Below, in pieces: positions 20,852-28,616 of a stretch of 64,000 nt of DNA. The DNA lies in the NCBI RefSeq assembly GCF_001969265.1, contig NZ_CP019304.1:1488001-1552000 (forward strand), given 5' to 3'. Below the pieces are notes generated by a model, which ran no database searches, was not told where the DNA came from, and saw only the letters and a list, made by a program, of their open reading frames with translations. Numbering within the stretch: the first letter of the stretch is position 1; each line of letters starts with the position of its first letter. This stretch comes from Arthrobacter sp. QXT-31. Lineage in GTDB: Bacteria > Actinomycetota > Actinomycetes > Actinomycetales > Micrococcaceae. Both the position numbers and the translations under genes were made by a program.

Positions 20852-21334
20852 TTAGGAAGCCAGGACCTCGTCGAGAACGCTGGCAGCCTTCTCTTCGTCG
20901 GTCTTTTCAGCCAAAGCCAATTCTGAGATCAGAATCTGCCGGGCCTTGGCCAGCATTCGCTTCTCGCCTGCGGAAAGGCCCCGGTCGTGATCGCGGCGCC
21001 ACAGGTCGCGGACGACCTCTGCAACCTTGATGACGTCACCGGAAGCAAGCTTCTCCAGATTTGCCTTGTAACGACGCGACCAGTTGGTGGGCTCTTCAGT
21101 GAACTCGGCACGAAGCACATCAAACACGTGCTCCAAACCGTCTTTGCCCACTACGTCGCGTACCCCAACGAGGTCAACGTTTTCTGCTGGAACTTCAATG
21201 GTCAGATCACCCTGAGCCACCTTGAGCTTGAGATACATCTTCTCTTCGCCCTTAACAGTGCGCATCTTGATCTCTTCAATTTTTGCTGCACCGTGGTGAG
21301 GGTAAACTACTGTCTCGCCGACCTCAAAAACCAT
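20852..21334 (-). CDS. carD: CarD-family RNA polymerase-binding transcription regulator
   Basis: Protein of 160 residues. The N-terminal RNA-polymerase interaction domain begins [20 protein letters not shown] (about 3-22), and a helical DNA-binding domain with the conserved Trp ([13 protein letters not shown], about 85) follows. CarD stabilises open complexes, especially at rRNA promoters, and is essential in mycobacteria. ATG 21334 matches the family N-terminus and has AGGGGA about 9 nt upstream; a longer in-frame ORF to 21370 is not needed. It is divergent from lpqE, as in M. tuberculosis. Confidence 0.95.
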   Translation of the reverse strand: MVFEVGETVVYPHHGAAKIEEIKMRTVKGEEKMYLKLKVAQGDLTIEVPAENVDLVGVRDVVGKDGLEHVFDVLRAEFTEEPTNWSRRYKANLEKLASGDVIKVAEVVRDLWRRDHDRGLSAGEKRMLAKARQILISELALAEKTDEEKAASVLDEVLAS

Positions 21335-21360
21335 GTGGACTTTCCCCTTTCCCGCAGACC

Positions 21361-21369
21361 AGTTTATCA
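21361..21369 (-). promoter_or_regulatory. Extended -10 of carD
   Basis: The minus strand reads TGATAAACT, an extended -10 (TGN plus TAAACT), about 27 nt before the carD ATG. Confidence 0.45.
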
Positions 21370-21594
21370 CGATTAAGGCATATGACTGGCATGGATACGG
21401 GTCGGGAACCCCGTAAATCCGCGGAAAATGGCCGAAATCAGCCCCTCAGACCCCTTGACGAATGCGAACAATAGTGCATCGCATGCGCGCCCACAAGCGC
21501 TACGCGCGGGTAGTTGGGCACCCTCCTGGAGGCTTTGTGGGGCACGCAAACCGGCATCGCAGAGGCCAGTCATGTGGAGGGGCCGAATCCTTGT

Positions 21595-21622
21595 TTGACC
21601 CTCTTTGCCGATAGGCTATGCC
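21595..21622 (+). promoter_or_regulatory. Putative lpqE promoter
   Basis: TTGACC (21595-21600), a 16-nt spacer and TATGCC (21617-21622) lie about 40 nt before the lpqE start. TAGGCT at 21613-21618 is an alternative -10. Confidence 0.4.
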
Positions 21623-21660
21623 TGAAAACTGTTTCAAAGACTTTTCTAGGAGTGCGTGAC

Positions 21661-22236
21661 GTGCGTTTCACTGCGATGAACCGGGGCCAGAGCGGCAAGA
21701 TGGCAATGGCGGCAGCCGCCCTGAGCATCGGGCTGCTGGGCCTGACGGGCTGCGGCTACGTCAACGCCCAGCAGACCTCTCACCAGTACGCCGCCTCCGA
21801 CGGAACGCGAGCCGACGTCGGCCCGGTCCAGCTCCGGAACATGCTGATCGTGTCCGCGAACGAGAACCAGCCGGGCCGCGTCATTGGCGCCGTCTACAAC
21901 TCCTCCTCGGAGGACGTCAAGGTCACCCTCAAGGGGGCCGAAGGCGCGCAGACTGAAGTTCCGGTCAAGAAGAACTCCTACACCCTCCTGAACGAGTCCG
22001 CCGACGAAGCCATCCTGAGCTCGGCCGGCGGCCGCCCGGGATCCCTCGTGGACATCCAGGTCACCGAAGACGGCACCAACGTCAACAAGACCGTCAAGAT
22101 TCCTGTGGTGGACGGTACCCTGCCGGAATACGCTGCCTACCTGCCGGGCGGCGCGCCCACCGAGTCTGCCACCCCGACCCAGACCGCAACGCCGAGCGAG
22201 GGCGGCACGCACGCACCTGCCGAAGGCGGCCACTAA
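21661..22236 (+). CDS. lpqE: LpqE-like lipoprotein
   Basis: Lipoprotein of 191 residues. The signal peptide ends at LLGLTGCGY (modified Cys about 31). A single beta-sandwich-like domain (about 45-165) contains RADVGPVQLRNMLIVSA and VIGAVYNSSSEDVKV, and a Pro/Thr/Glu-rich tail follows. GTG 21661 has AGGAG 8 nt upstream; ATG 21676 is also possible. The name rests mainly on synteny: the gene is divergent from carD next to ispD-ispF-cysS-rlmB, exactly where lpqE (Rv3584) lies in M. tuberculosis. Molecular function is unknown. A strong terminator follows. Confidence 0.75.
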   Translation: MRFTAMNRGQSGKMAMAAAALSIGLLGLTGCGYVNAQQTSHQYAASDGTRADVGPVQLRNMLIVSANENQPGRVIGAVYNSSSEDVKVTLKGAEGAQTEVPVKKNSYTLLNESADEAILSSAGGRPGSLVDIQVTEDGTNVNKTVKIPVVDGTLPEYAAYLPGGAPTESATPTQTATPSEGGTHAPAEGGH

Positions 22237-22266
22237 TAGGGCAAGGCCACTAGGGCTGCAACACGC

Positions 22267-22302
22267 AGAAGGAGGGGTTCCCGGCCGGGAACCCCTCCTT
22301 CT
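22267..22302. terminator. Terminator between lpqE and regX3
   Basis: A perfect 16-bp stem (22267-22282 with 22287-22302) with a 4-nt loop lies 30 nt after the lpqE stop and 68 nt after the end of regX3 on the other strand. It can serve both converging genes. Confidence 0.8.
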
Positions 22303-22369
22303 TCGTGTTGTCAGTGCTTCCTGCAGTATGCGCGGTCCCGTGGACCACTCCCCCGCCGGCAGCTGGCTA

Positions 22370-23050
22370 TTACGGTTCGAACTTGTAGCCCAGCCCGCGC
22401 ACGGTGACCAGGTAACGCGGCAGGGACGGGTCCGGCTCGATCTTGCTGCGCAGCCGCTTCACGTGGACGTCGAGCGTTTTCGTGTCGCCCACGTAGTCGG
22501 AGCCCCACACCCGGTCGATCAGCTGGCCGCGGGTCAGCACGCGGCCGGAGTTCCGCAGCAGCATCTCCAGCAGTTCGAACTCCTTCAGCGGCAGCGACAC
22601 CTGTTCGCCGTCGACACTCACCACATGACGTTCAATGTCCATCCGGACGGGGCCGGCATGGACGGTGGAGGAGATGAGTTCCTCCGGTTCGCCCTGGCGT
22701 CGCAGCACCGCGCGGACACGGGCCACCAGCTCGCGGGAGGAATAGGGCTTCGTGACGTAGTCGTCGGCACCCAGCTCCAGGCCGACGACCTTGTCGATCT
22801 CGGTGTCCTTGGCGGTCAGCATGATGACCGGAACGGTGGAGCGCTGCCGCAACTGACGGCAGACCTCGGTGCCGGACTGTCCCGGCAGCTGGAGGTCGAG
22901 CAGCACGAGGTCCGCCCCGTTGCGGTCGAACTCCGTAATGGCGTCGAGGCCGTTGTCCACAACCTCTACTTCGAACCCTTCCTTGCCCAGAAGATAGGAC
23001 AGGGGGTCGCTGAACGACTCCTCATCCTCGACAATAAGAATCCTGCTCAA
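22370..23050 (-). CDS. regX3: RegX3-type phosphate response regulator
   Basis: OmpR/PhoB-type response regulator of 226 residues. In the receiver domain (1-115) the acidic pocket is in VEDEE, the phosphoacceptor Asp in LVLLDLQLPG (about 52), and the Thr/Lys pair in LTAKD and VTKPYSS. The winged-helix DNA-binding domain (about 130-226) contains LTRGQLIDRVWG and TLDVHVKRLRSKIE. Its ATG overlaps the senX3 stop as ATGA. Family knowledge links SenX3-RegX3 to phosphate limitation; phoU and a PHO-box-like repeat next to senX3 support this. Confidence 0.93.
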   Translation of the reverse strand: MSRILIVEDEESFSDPLSYLLGKEGFEVEVVDNGLDAITEFDRNGADLVLLDLQLPGQSGTEVCRQLRQRSTVPVIMLTAKDTEIDKVVGLELGADDYVTKPYSSRELVARVRAVLRRQGEPEELISSTVHAGPVRMDIERHVVSVDGEQVSLPLKEFELLEMLLRNSGRVLTRGQLIDRVWGSDYVGDTKTLDVHVKRLRSKIEPDPSLPRYLVTVRGLGYKFEP

Positions 23051-24345
23051 GCGTTAGCTCCTCGTTCGTGGACGCCGGCGGCGTCGTGTACTTCCTTGGC
23101 CTGTTGCGGCCGGTCAGGCTGGCCCTGCGATGAGGCGGGGGCCTGTGCCTTGGCTTCCTGGACAGCTGCGCGATCGGTCTGGGCGGCACCATCGGACTGG
23201 GGGGCAGACTCGTCCTCCTGCCCTTCCATCTCCGGCAACCGCAGGGTGAACGTCGAGCCCTGGCCTGGCTGGGACCAGAGCGTGACTTCGCCGCCGTGGT
23301 TGGACACAACGTGCTTGACGATGCTCAGGCCGAGGCCGGTTCCGCCGGTGTGGCGGGACCGGGCGGAATCCACCCGGTAGAAACGCTCGAAGACCCGTTC
23401 CTGGTCCTCGGGCGAGAGGCCTTCGCCCTGGTCCGTGACCGAGACGGAAACCAGCCCCTCCTTGGACCGCACGCCGATGCCTACGCGGGTATTTTCCGGC
23501 GAGTACCGGATCGCGTTGTCGATCAGGTTGCGCAGCGCCGTAACCAGCAGGTCGCGGTCACCGTACACCTTGGCCTGGGCGCGGCCGCCAATGACGATCT
23601 GGATGTTCTTGCTCTCGGCCGGCAGCTGCGACCGGTCCACGGCTTCTGCAATGACGTCGTTGATGTCCACAGGGTGCCCCTGCTGCGCCACATTCGCGCC
23701 CTGCAGCCGGGAGAGCTCGATGATGTCCTGCACCAGCGCAGCCAAGCGGGCAGACTCCTTGTGCATGCGCTTGGCGAAGCGGCGGACGGCATCCTCGTCG
23801 TCCGCCGACGATTCCAGCGCTTCGGCCAGCAGTGAGATGGCGCCCACCGGGGTCTTCAGTTCGTGGGAGACGTTGGCCACGAAGTCGTTGCGGATCTCCT
23901 CGGTGCGGGTGATCTCGGTGCGGTCGTCGGCCAGCAGGACAATGTATTCCTCGCCGAGCATTGCTGCCCGGACCTGCACAATGATGGTGCCCTGCCCGAG
24001 CGGTCCCCGCGGCAGTTCCAGCTGCCGCTCAAGGATCACGCCGTCACGCCGGACGTTCGCCGTCATGTCCAGCAGCTCGCGGTGCACCACCGTGTGCCCG
24101 CGCACGAGGCCGTAAGCGTAGGCCGCCGGGCTGGCCCGGACGACGCCGTCGATTGCGTCCACCACCACGAAAGCCTGCCCGACGACGGCGAGGACCTGCG
24201 CGGAGCCCTGGGGCAGCGCCGGTTCGTCGTACTCAATCTCCACGAGCTCGCGCTGCTTCTCGCTGGCACGGAAAGCGAGCACGCCAAAGACGCCGAACGA
24301 CAGGCCCAGCAGGCCGGCGATGACACCTAAGAGCATTGGATCCAC
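23047..24345 (-). CDS. senX3: SenX3-type sensor histidine kinase
   Basis: Membrane histidine kinase of 432 residues. The N-terminal segment (about 4-25) is a single membrane-spanning anchor, without a large extracellular loop. A PAS-like domain (about 45-140) precedes the dimerisation helix with the phosphorylated His in FVANVSHELKTPVGAISLLA (about 160). The ATPase domain has N box LIDNAIRYSP and G boxes DQGEGLS and GTGLGLSI. The C-terminus is a Gln/Ala-rich tail. GTG 24345 follows TAAGCT by 6 nt (leaderless). It partners regX3 in an overlapping pair and is divergent from phoU. Confidence 0.93.
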   Translation of the reverse strand: MDPMLLGVIAGLLGLSFGVFGVLAFRASEKQRELVEIEYDEPALPQGSAQVLAVVGQAFVVVDAIDGVVRASPAAYAYGLVRGHTVVHRELLDMTANVRRDGVILERQLELPRGPLGQGTIIVQVRAAMLGEEYIVLLADDRTEITRTEEIRNDFVANVSHELKTPVGAISLLAEALESSADDEDAVRRFAKRMHKESARLAALVQDIIELSRLQGANVAQQGHPVDINDVIAEAVDRSQLPAESKNIQIVIGGRAQAKVYGDRDLLVTALRNLIDNAIRYSPENTRVGIGVRSKEGLVSVSVTDQGEGLSPEDQERVFERFYRVDSARSRHTGGTGLGLSIVKHVVSNHGGEVTLWSQPGQGSTFTLRLPEMEGQEDESAPQSDGAAQTDRAAVQEAKAQAPASSQGQPDRPQQAKEVHDAAGVHERGANA

Positions 24346-24351
24346 GCCTCC

Positions 24352-24357
24352 AGCTTA
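24352..24357 (-). promoter_or_regulatory. -10 element of senX3-regX3 (leaderless)
   Basis: TAAGCT on the minus strand ends 6 nt before GTG 24345. Confidence 0.55.
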
Positions 24358-24415
24358 TGCTTCCGGCAAGCCCCAATATCCGATAAACAGCCCAAGCGGT
24401 ACGGATTCAGCTAAC

Positions 24416-24448
24416 GTTCATCTTGGGATGTGTAACAGTTCACCGAAC
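24416..24448 (+). promoter_or_regulatory. PHO-box-like direct repeat between senX3 and phoU
   Basis: GTTCATCTTGG (24416-24426) and GTTCACCGAAC (24438-24448) are spaced exactly 22 bp apart, with an intervening 11-mer (24427-24437). Actinobacterial PhoP/RegX3-type boxes are direct repeats of 11-bp GTTCA-type units, so this is a good candidate operator for RegX3 control of phoU and/or senX3. Confidence 0.6.
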
Positions 24449-24539
24449 ACTGGAAGAGTGTGCGGTTGGACTGCCGGAACGGTGACACGAAATTCTGACC
24501 GCCGCAGCGGGGCGGAGTTTCCGAGGAAAGGACGCCTAC

Positions 24540-25202
24540 GTGCGCAAGGTTTTTCAGGAGGAGCTGGCCCATGTGGGCGAGGACCTCATCGAGATTTCAA
24601 AGCTGGTCAGCGAAGCGATCGGCAAGGCAACCACGTCATTCGAGAGTGCCGACGTCGATCTGGCCCAGGACGTCATCGCCGCGGACGCCAGGATCGACTT
24701 CCTGCAGAACAGCCTCGACGAGCGCGCCATCGACATCCTTGCCCTGCAGGGGCCGGTGGCCAGCGACCTGCGCATGATCGTCGGGTCGCTGCGGATGAGC
24801 GCATCCCTGGAGCGCATGGGCGATCTAGCCCGCCATATCGCCCAGCTCGCCCGGCTGCGCTTCCCCGCCAACGTGATTCCGGAGTCGCTGAGCGGGACCT
24901 TCAAGAGCTTCGCGGAGCAGGACATCGAGATCGCGAACAAGCTCACCCAGCTGCTGGAGACCCGCGACCTCGAGGTTGCCCGGGACATTCTCAAGGCCAA
25001 CTCCGCGGTGAACGACCTCCACCTCAGCGTCTTCAAGGCGATCGCCCGCCCGGACTGGCAGGAATCCCCCGCCACCACGGTGGACGTGGCCCTCGCGAGC
25101 CGCTACTTCGAGCGGTTCGCTGACCACGGTGTTTCCGTGGCGCAGAAGGTCACCTACCTCGTGACCGGTGCATGGCACCCGAACAGCATCGAGCACGGCT
25201 GA
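24540..25202 (+). CDS. phoU: Phosphate signalling protein PhoU
   Basis: Cytosolic all-helical protein of 220 residues made of two PhoU repeats (about 5-105 and 110-210). They contain the metal-cluster segments ERMGDLARHIAQLAR and YFERFADHGVSVAQKV. PhoU links the Pst phosphate transporter to the sensor kinase and represses the response when phosphate is plentiful. GTG 24540 has GAGGAAAGG about 8 nt upstream. It is divergent from senX3-regX3 with a PHO-box-like repeat between them. A strong bidirectional hairpin follows. Confidence 0.95.
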   Translation: MRKVFQEELAHVGEDLIEISKLVSEAIGKATTSFESADVDLAQDVIAADARIDFLQNSLDERAIDILALQGPVASDLRMIVGSLRMSASLERMGDLARHIAQLARLRFPANVIPESLSGTFKSFAEQDIEIANKLTQLLETRDLEVARDILKANSAVNDLHLSVFKAIARPDWQESPATTVDVALASRYFERFADHGVSVAQKVTYLVTGAWHPNSIEHG

Positions 25203-25221
25203 TAATTCCCGCCTGTACTTA

Positions 25222-25274
25222 AACGGACGACGCCGGCTGGTCACCTGGGGTGACCGGCCGGCGTCGTCCGTTTT
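25222..25274. terminator. Terminator between phoU and gpmA
   Basis: A 17-bp stem (25222-25238 with 25258-25274), extended by an inner TGGTCACC/GGTGACC stem, lies between two converging genes and is followed by T-rich sequence. Confidence 0.8.
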
Positions 25275-25305
25275 GGTTTAGTCAGAGCCAGCGGAGGCCG
25301 GCGGG

Positions 25306-26052
25306 CTACTTCTTGCCCTGGTTGGCCACGGCCAGGATGGCCTCGGCTGCTGCCTCGGGGTCGAGGTAGGTTCCCCCGCGGGTGATCGGCTGGAAGTTTT
25401 CGTCCAGGTCGTAAACCAGCGGGATGCCGGTGGGGATGTTCAGGCTGGCAATGTCGTCGTCGCTGATGCCGTCCAGGTGTTTGACCAGGGCGCGCAGGGA
25501 ATTGCCGTGGGCGGTGACAAGGACCGTCTTGCCGGCCTTCAGGTCTTCCTTGATGTCCGATTCCCAGTACGGGAGGAGGCGGATGAGGACGTCCTTGAGG
25601 CATTCGGTGCGGGGCAGGTCATCGCCGAGGTCCGCGTAGCGCGGATCGCGGGACTGGGAGAACTCGCTGCTGTCGTCCAGGGGCGGCGGCGGGGTGTCGT
25701 AGGAACGGCGCCACAGCATGAACTGGTCCTCACCGAATTCGGCCAGCGTCTGGGCCTTGTCCTTGCCCTGCAGCGCACCGTAGTGGCGCTCGTTCAGGCG
25801 CCAGTCGCGCTTGACCGGGATCCAGCCGCGGTCAGCCTTGTCCAGGGCGATGTTGGCCGTGTTGATGGCACGCTTCAGGAGCGAGGTGTAGAGGATGTCC
25901 GGGAGAATGTTGTTCTCAACCAGGAGCTCTCCACCGCGTGCTGCTTCCTCGCGGCCCTGGTCGTTCAGGTCAACGTCCACCCAGCCGGTGAACAGGTTCT
26001 TGGCGTTCCATTCGCTGTGGCCGTGGCGCAGCAGAATCAGCTTGTAAGTCAT
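25306..26052 (-). CDS. gpmA: 2,3-bisphosphoglycerate-dependent phosphoglycerate mutase
   Basis: Glycolytic/gluconeogenic enzyme of 248 residues interconverting 3- and 2-phosphoglycerate. The phosphohistidine motif [12 protein letters not shown] lies near residue 11. [13 protein letters not shown] (about 90), [10 protein letters not shown] (about 115) and [15 protein letters not shown] (about 182) complete the active site. ATG 26052 is chosen because AGGA lies about 8 nt upstream and the family begins here; the open frame continues upstream without homology. The gene is convergent with phoU; in M. tuberculosis gpm1 also neighbours senX3-regX3. Confidence 0.96.
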   Translation of the reverse strand: MTYKLILLRHGHSEWNAKNLFTGWVDVDLNDQGREEAARGGELLVENNILPDILYTSLLKRAINTANIALDKADRGWIPVKRDWRLNERHYGALQGKDKAQTLAEFGEDQFMLWRRSYDTPPPPLDDSSEFSQSRDPRYADLGDDLPRTECLKDVLIRLLPYWESDIKEDLKAGKTVLVTAHGNSLRALVKHLDGISDDDIASLNIPTGIPLVYDLDENFQPITRGGTYLDPEAAAEAILAVANQGKK

Positions 26053-26119
26053 GATTTTCATCCTAGCCGAGCGCGGCCAGCGGGCGCCGAGAGTTACATC
26101 ACGCGGCAGTGCGGCCCGA

Positions 26120-26125
26120 TAGGCT
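26120..26125 (+). promoter_or_regulatory. -10 element of the methyltransferase gene (leaderless)
   Basis: TAGGCT ends 6 nt before GTG 26132. Confidence 0.5.
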
Positions 26126-26131
26126 AAGGCC

Positions 26132-26962
26132 GTGGTGCAGAAAGCAGAGCGGGTGGTGACCAGCCGGGGAAAGCCGGTGGGGAACGTGACCCGCGGAACC
26201 ACCAACCCGAACCGCATGCGCCGGCTGGACCGGTGGCTGGCCGGGCCTCAGGCCTGGCGGCTCCGGCGGGCGGCTGACCCGCTGGTGGTGGACCTGGGTT
26301 ACGGCGCTTCGCCCGCCACCGCCGTCGAACTCTTCGAACGCCTTCAGGCGGTACGGCCGGATGTGCGCGTCTGCGGGATCGAGATCGAACCCGAGCGCGT
26401 GCGTGCCGCGAAGCCCCTGGAACGGCCGGGCCTGAGTTTCCGCAACGGGGGATTCGAACTTCCGGTACCCGGGAATCCGGTGTTTGTGCGCGCCTTCAAC
26501 GTGCTGCGGCAGTACGAGGAAGGGGATGTCCGGCGCATCTGGGAGCTGGTGCAGGGCCGGCTGGCTCCGGACGGCCTGTTCATCGACGGAACGTGCGACG
26601 AGATCGGCCGCCGCTCCGCCTGGATTGCCCTTGATGCGGAGCGCCCGGTCAGCCTCACCGTGTCGGTGCGGTTCGGCAGTTTCAGGCTGCCGTCCGAGGT
26701 TGCCGAGCGCCTGCCCAAAGCCCTCATCCACCGCAATGTTCCCGGCGAACGCATCCACACGCTGCTGCAGTCGATGGACCGGGCCTGGCTCGAGGCCGCG
26801 CCGCTGGCGCCTTTTGGAAACCGCCAGCGGTGGACGGCCATGTGCAGGGCACTGCTCGACGGCGGGTGGCCGGTGCACGATGGCCCCTCGCGTTGGCGCC
26901 TCGGGGAACTTACCGTCGGGTGGGAGGCAGTGGCACCGGACGCTGGTTACCAGGGGCCGTAG
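26132..26962 (+). CDS. Class I SAM-dependent methyltransferase-like protein
   Basis: Protein of 276 residues with a Rossmann SAM-binding start [19 protein letters not shown] (about 50-68). An acidic strand-2 end follows ([14 protein letters not shown], about 86-99). The substrate is not recognisable. A later segment ([17 protein letters not shown], about 151) is characteristic of this actinobacterial family. GTG 26132 follows TAGGCT by 6 nt, fitting a leaderless start. The 3' end overlaps the convergent DUF2516 gene by 16 bp. It is divergent from gpmA. Confidence 0.8.
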   Translation: MVQKAERVVTSRGKPVGNVTRGTTNPNRMRRLDRWLAGPQAWRLRRAADPLVVDLGYGASPATAVELFERLQAVRPDVRVCGIEIEPERVRAAKPLERPGLSFRNGGFELPVPGNPVFVRAFNVLRQYEEGDVRRIWELVQGRLAPDGLFIDGTCDEIGRRSAWIALDAERPVSLTVSVRFGSFRLPSEVAERLPKALIHRNVPGERIHTLLQSMDRAWLEAAPLAPFGNRQRWTAMCRALLDGGWPVHDGPSRWRLGELTVGWEAVAPDAGYQGP

Positions 26963-27303
26963 GGGCCCATGTTCCTGCTGCCGCCGCGGCCGGCGTCCTT
27001 CACAGCGGGCCGCACATCGGCCAGGTAGACGGAAGCTGCGACGACGGCGGCGAGGCCGAACAGGCCCAGCGGGCCCAGGAAACCACCGGATCCCCCGCCC
27101 AGCACGGACAGTGCCCCGACAGCCAGGCTGCCGCCAGTCAATGCCAGCCAGAACGTCTTGGTGCGCTTGCCCACGGCCTCGAAGGCGTTGGCCCGGTGGC
27201 GGACGCAGTCAAAGAAGGCCCAAACCTCGAGGGCGAGTGCTATCAGCCCCAGGATGTAGTAGACCGTGCTCTCAACGTAGAAAATCAGTAGTCGTCCGTC
27301 CAC
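26947..27303 (-). CDS. DUF2516 family membrane protein
   Basis: Membrane protein of 118 residues. Three hydrophobic segments can be seen (about 10-30, 47-68 and 74-95), with FFDCVRHRANAFEAVGKRTK between the first two, a hallmark of DUF2516. The C-terminus is Gly/Arg-rich. Function is unknown. GTG 27303 is preceded by TAGGCT with 6 nt between. The TAG of that hexamer is the stop codon of the upstream PLP enzyme gene. Confidence 0.82.
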   Translation of the reverse strand: MDGRLLIFYVESTVYYILGLIALALEVWAFFDCVRHRANAFEAVGKRTKTFWLALTGGSLAVGALSVLGGGSGGFLGPLGLFGLAAVVAASVYLADVRPAVKDAGRGGSRNMGPYGPW

Positions 27304-27309
27304 CAGCCC

Positions 27310-27315
27310 AGCCTA
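27310..27315 (-). promoter_or_regulatory. -10 element of the DUF2516 gene, overlapping the upstream stop codon
   Basis: TAGGCT on the minus strand: its TAG (27313-27315) is the stop codon of the gamma-synthase gene, and it ends 6 nt before GTG 27303. Confidence 0.45.
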
Positions 27316-28497
27316 TCGGTCCAGGGCGTCCAACGCCTGCTTCAAATCGGCCCAGAGGTCCTCGACGTTTTCGATGCCGACGCTCAGCCGGACCAGGTTC
27401 TCGGGGACGCTGGCGGGTTCCGCGGCATGCCGGCGCCGGCGCTCGATGAGCGATTCAACCCCGCCGAGGGACGTGGCCGGCAGCCACAGGTGCAGGCCAC
27501 GGACCAGCCTGTCCGCAGTTTCCGCGGCGCTCAGCCCGCCTGCAGCGGCAACCTGGACGCAGAGGATGGAACCAAAACCCGTCATCTGGGACTTGGCCAG
27601 ATCGTGTCCCGGGTCGGACTCCAGGCCCGGATACCGCACGCTCTCCAGGGCGGGGTGCGCGCTCAGCCTCTCGGCGAGCACCGCGGCCGACGCCTGGGAG
27701 CGTTCAATCCGGAGGGCAAGGGTCCGCAGGCCCCGCAGCGCCAGCCATGCCTCGAAGGGCCCGGCGATTCCGCCATGGATGATGCGGTGGTGCAGCAGGG
27801 TTTCACGCAGTTTCGCATCCCCGGTCACCAGCGCGCCCAGCACCACGTCGGAGTGGCCGGCCAGGTATTTGGTCACCGAGTGAAGAACGACGTCGGACCC
27901 CAGGCTGAGCGGCTGCTGCACCAGTGGCGTGGAGAAGGTGTTGTCCGTGACGACGATGGCGCCGGCGTCGTGGGCGGCCTGCGTGAGTGCACGGATGTCA
28001 GCGATGCCGAGCATCGGGTTGGTGGGGCTTTCCAGCCACAGCATGTCCGCAGGCTTGCCGCCCTGCGGCGCTATCTGGGCGCGGACTGCATCGGTGTCCG
28101 CGATGTCCACGGTGCGGAGTTCGAGCAGGCCCTTTTCCGCCAGTTCGGCGGCCATCACCAGGGAACCGGAATAGCTGTGGGACGGCATGACCAGGACACC
28201 CCCGTTGGGGATGAGTGACAGAGCGGAACTGACAGCGGCCAGGCCGGAGGAGTAGAGCAGGCCCGGGAGCGAGGCACCTTCGAGCTGGCCAAGGGCCTCC
28301 TCGAACGGGTCCCACGTCGGGTTCGAGTAGCGGCCGTAGCCCCGGTCGCCGTCGTCGAGCGCGCCGGTGCCGAAATATGTGGAGGAGAGCACGATGGGCG
28401 GGTTGACCGGCGCATCGTGTTCACGGGGCGGGCGGCCGGCGGCCACAACCACCGTTTCGGCAGACAGTGAGGCGGCGTGCTGATCGGAAAGGCTCAT
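27313..28497 (-). CDS. Cystathionine gamma-synthase-type PLP enzyme
   Basis: Cys/Met-metabolism PLP enzyme of 394 residues (fold type I). The cofactor lysine is in HSVTKYLAGHSDVVLG (about 198). YGRYSNPTWDPFEEALGQLE (about 53-72) and WLESPTNPML (about 146) are typical of the family, as is the C-terminal LVRLSVGIENVEDLWADL. Family members include cystathionine gamma-synthase, gamma-lyase and O-acylhomoserine sulfhydrylase; the exact reaction is uncertain. ATG 28497 is preceded by TACCCT with 6 nt between and there is no Shine-Dalgarno, so it is probably leaderless. Confidence 0.88.
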   Translation of the reverse strand: MSLSDQHAASLSAETVVVAAGRPPREHDAPVNPPIVLSSTYFGTGALDDGDRGYGRYSNPTWDPFEEALGQLEGASLPGLLYSSGLAAVSSALSLIPNGGVLVMPSHSYSGSLVMAAELAEKGLLELRTVDIADTDAVRAQIAPQGGKPADMLWLESPTNPMLGIADIRALTQAAHDAGAIVVTDNTFSTPLVQQPLSLGSDVVLHSVTKYLAGHSDVVLGALVTGDAKLRETLLHHRIIHGGIAGPFEAWLALRGLRTLALRIERSQASAAVLAERLSAHPALESVRYPGLESDPGHDLAKSQMTGFGSILCVQVAAAGGLSAAETADRLVRGLHLWLPATSLGGVESLIERRRRHAAEPASVPENLVRLSVGIENVEDLWADLKQALDALDR

Positions 28498-28503
28498 GTT
28501 CAA

Positions 28504-28509
28504 AGGGTA
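28504..28509 (-). promoter_or_regulatory. -10 element of the gamma-synthase-type gene (leaderless)
   Basis: TACCCT on the minus strand ends 6 nt before ATG 28497. Confidence 0.5.
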
Positions 28510-28564
28510 CGTTGGGTGCCTGCCCGCTGAAAAAAGCGCTGCCGCCTGCCGCTTCTGACCGCCT

Positions 28565-28588
28565 GCCCGCGCCCCCGGCGGGCTTTTT
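28565..28588 (+). terminator. Terminator-like hairpin directly upstream of tmk
   Basis: GCCCGC (28565-28570) pairs with GCGGGC (28578-28583) and is followed by TTTTT. No plus-strand gene ends here, so it is an orphan terminator or part of a short upstream transcript. Confidence 0.55.
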
Positions 28589-28604
28589 CGTCGGTGGATA
28601 TCGG

Positions 28605-28610
28605 TAGGCT
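28605..28610 (+). promoter_or_regulatory. -10 element of tmk (leaderless)
   Basis: TAGGCT ends 6 nt before GTG 28617, downstream of the orphan terminator hairpin. Confidence 0.5.
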
Positions 28611-28616
28611 GGATAA

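Noticed and set aside
26053..26217. N-terminal extension of gpmA
   Set aside because: Not homologous to the enzyme, overlaps the divergent methyltransferase start, and ATG 26052 has its own ribosome binding site.
28497..28616. SAM riboswitch or T-box before the gamma-synthase-type gene
   Set aside because: The -10 element lies 6 nt before the ATG, leaving no room for a leader, and no riboswitch core is seen.
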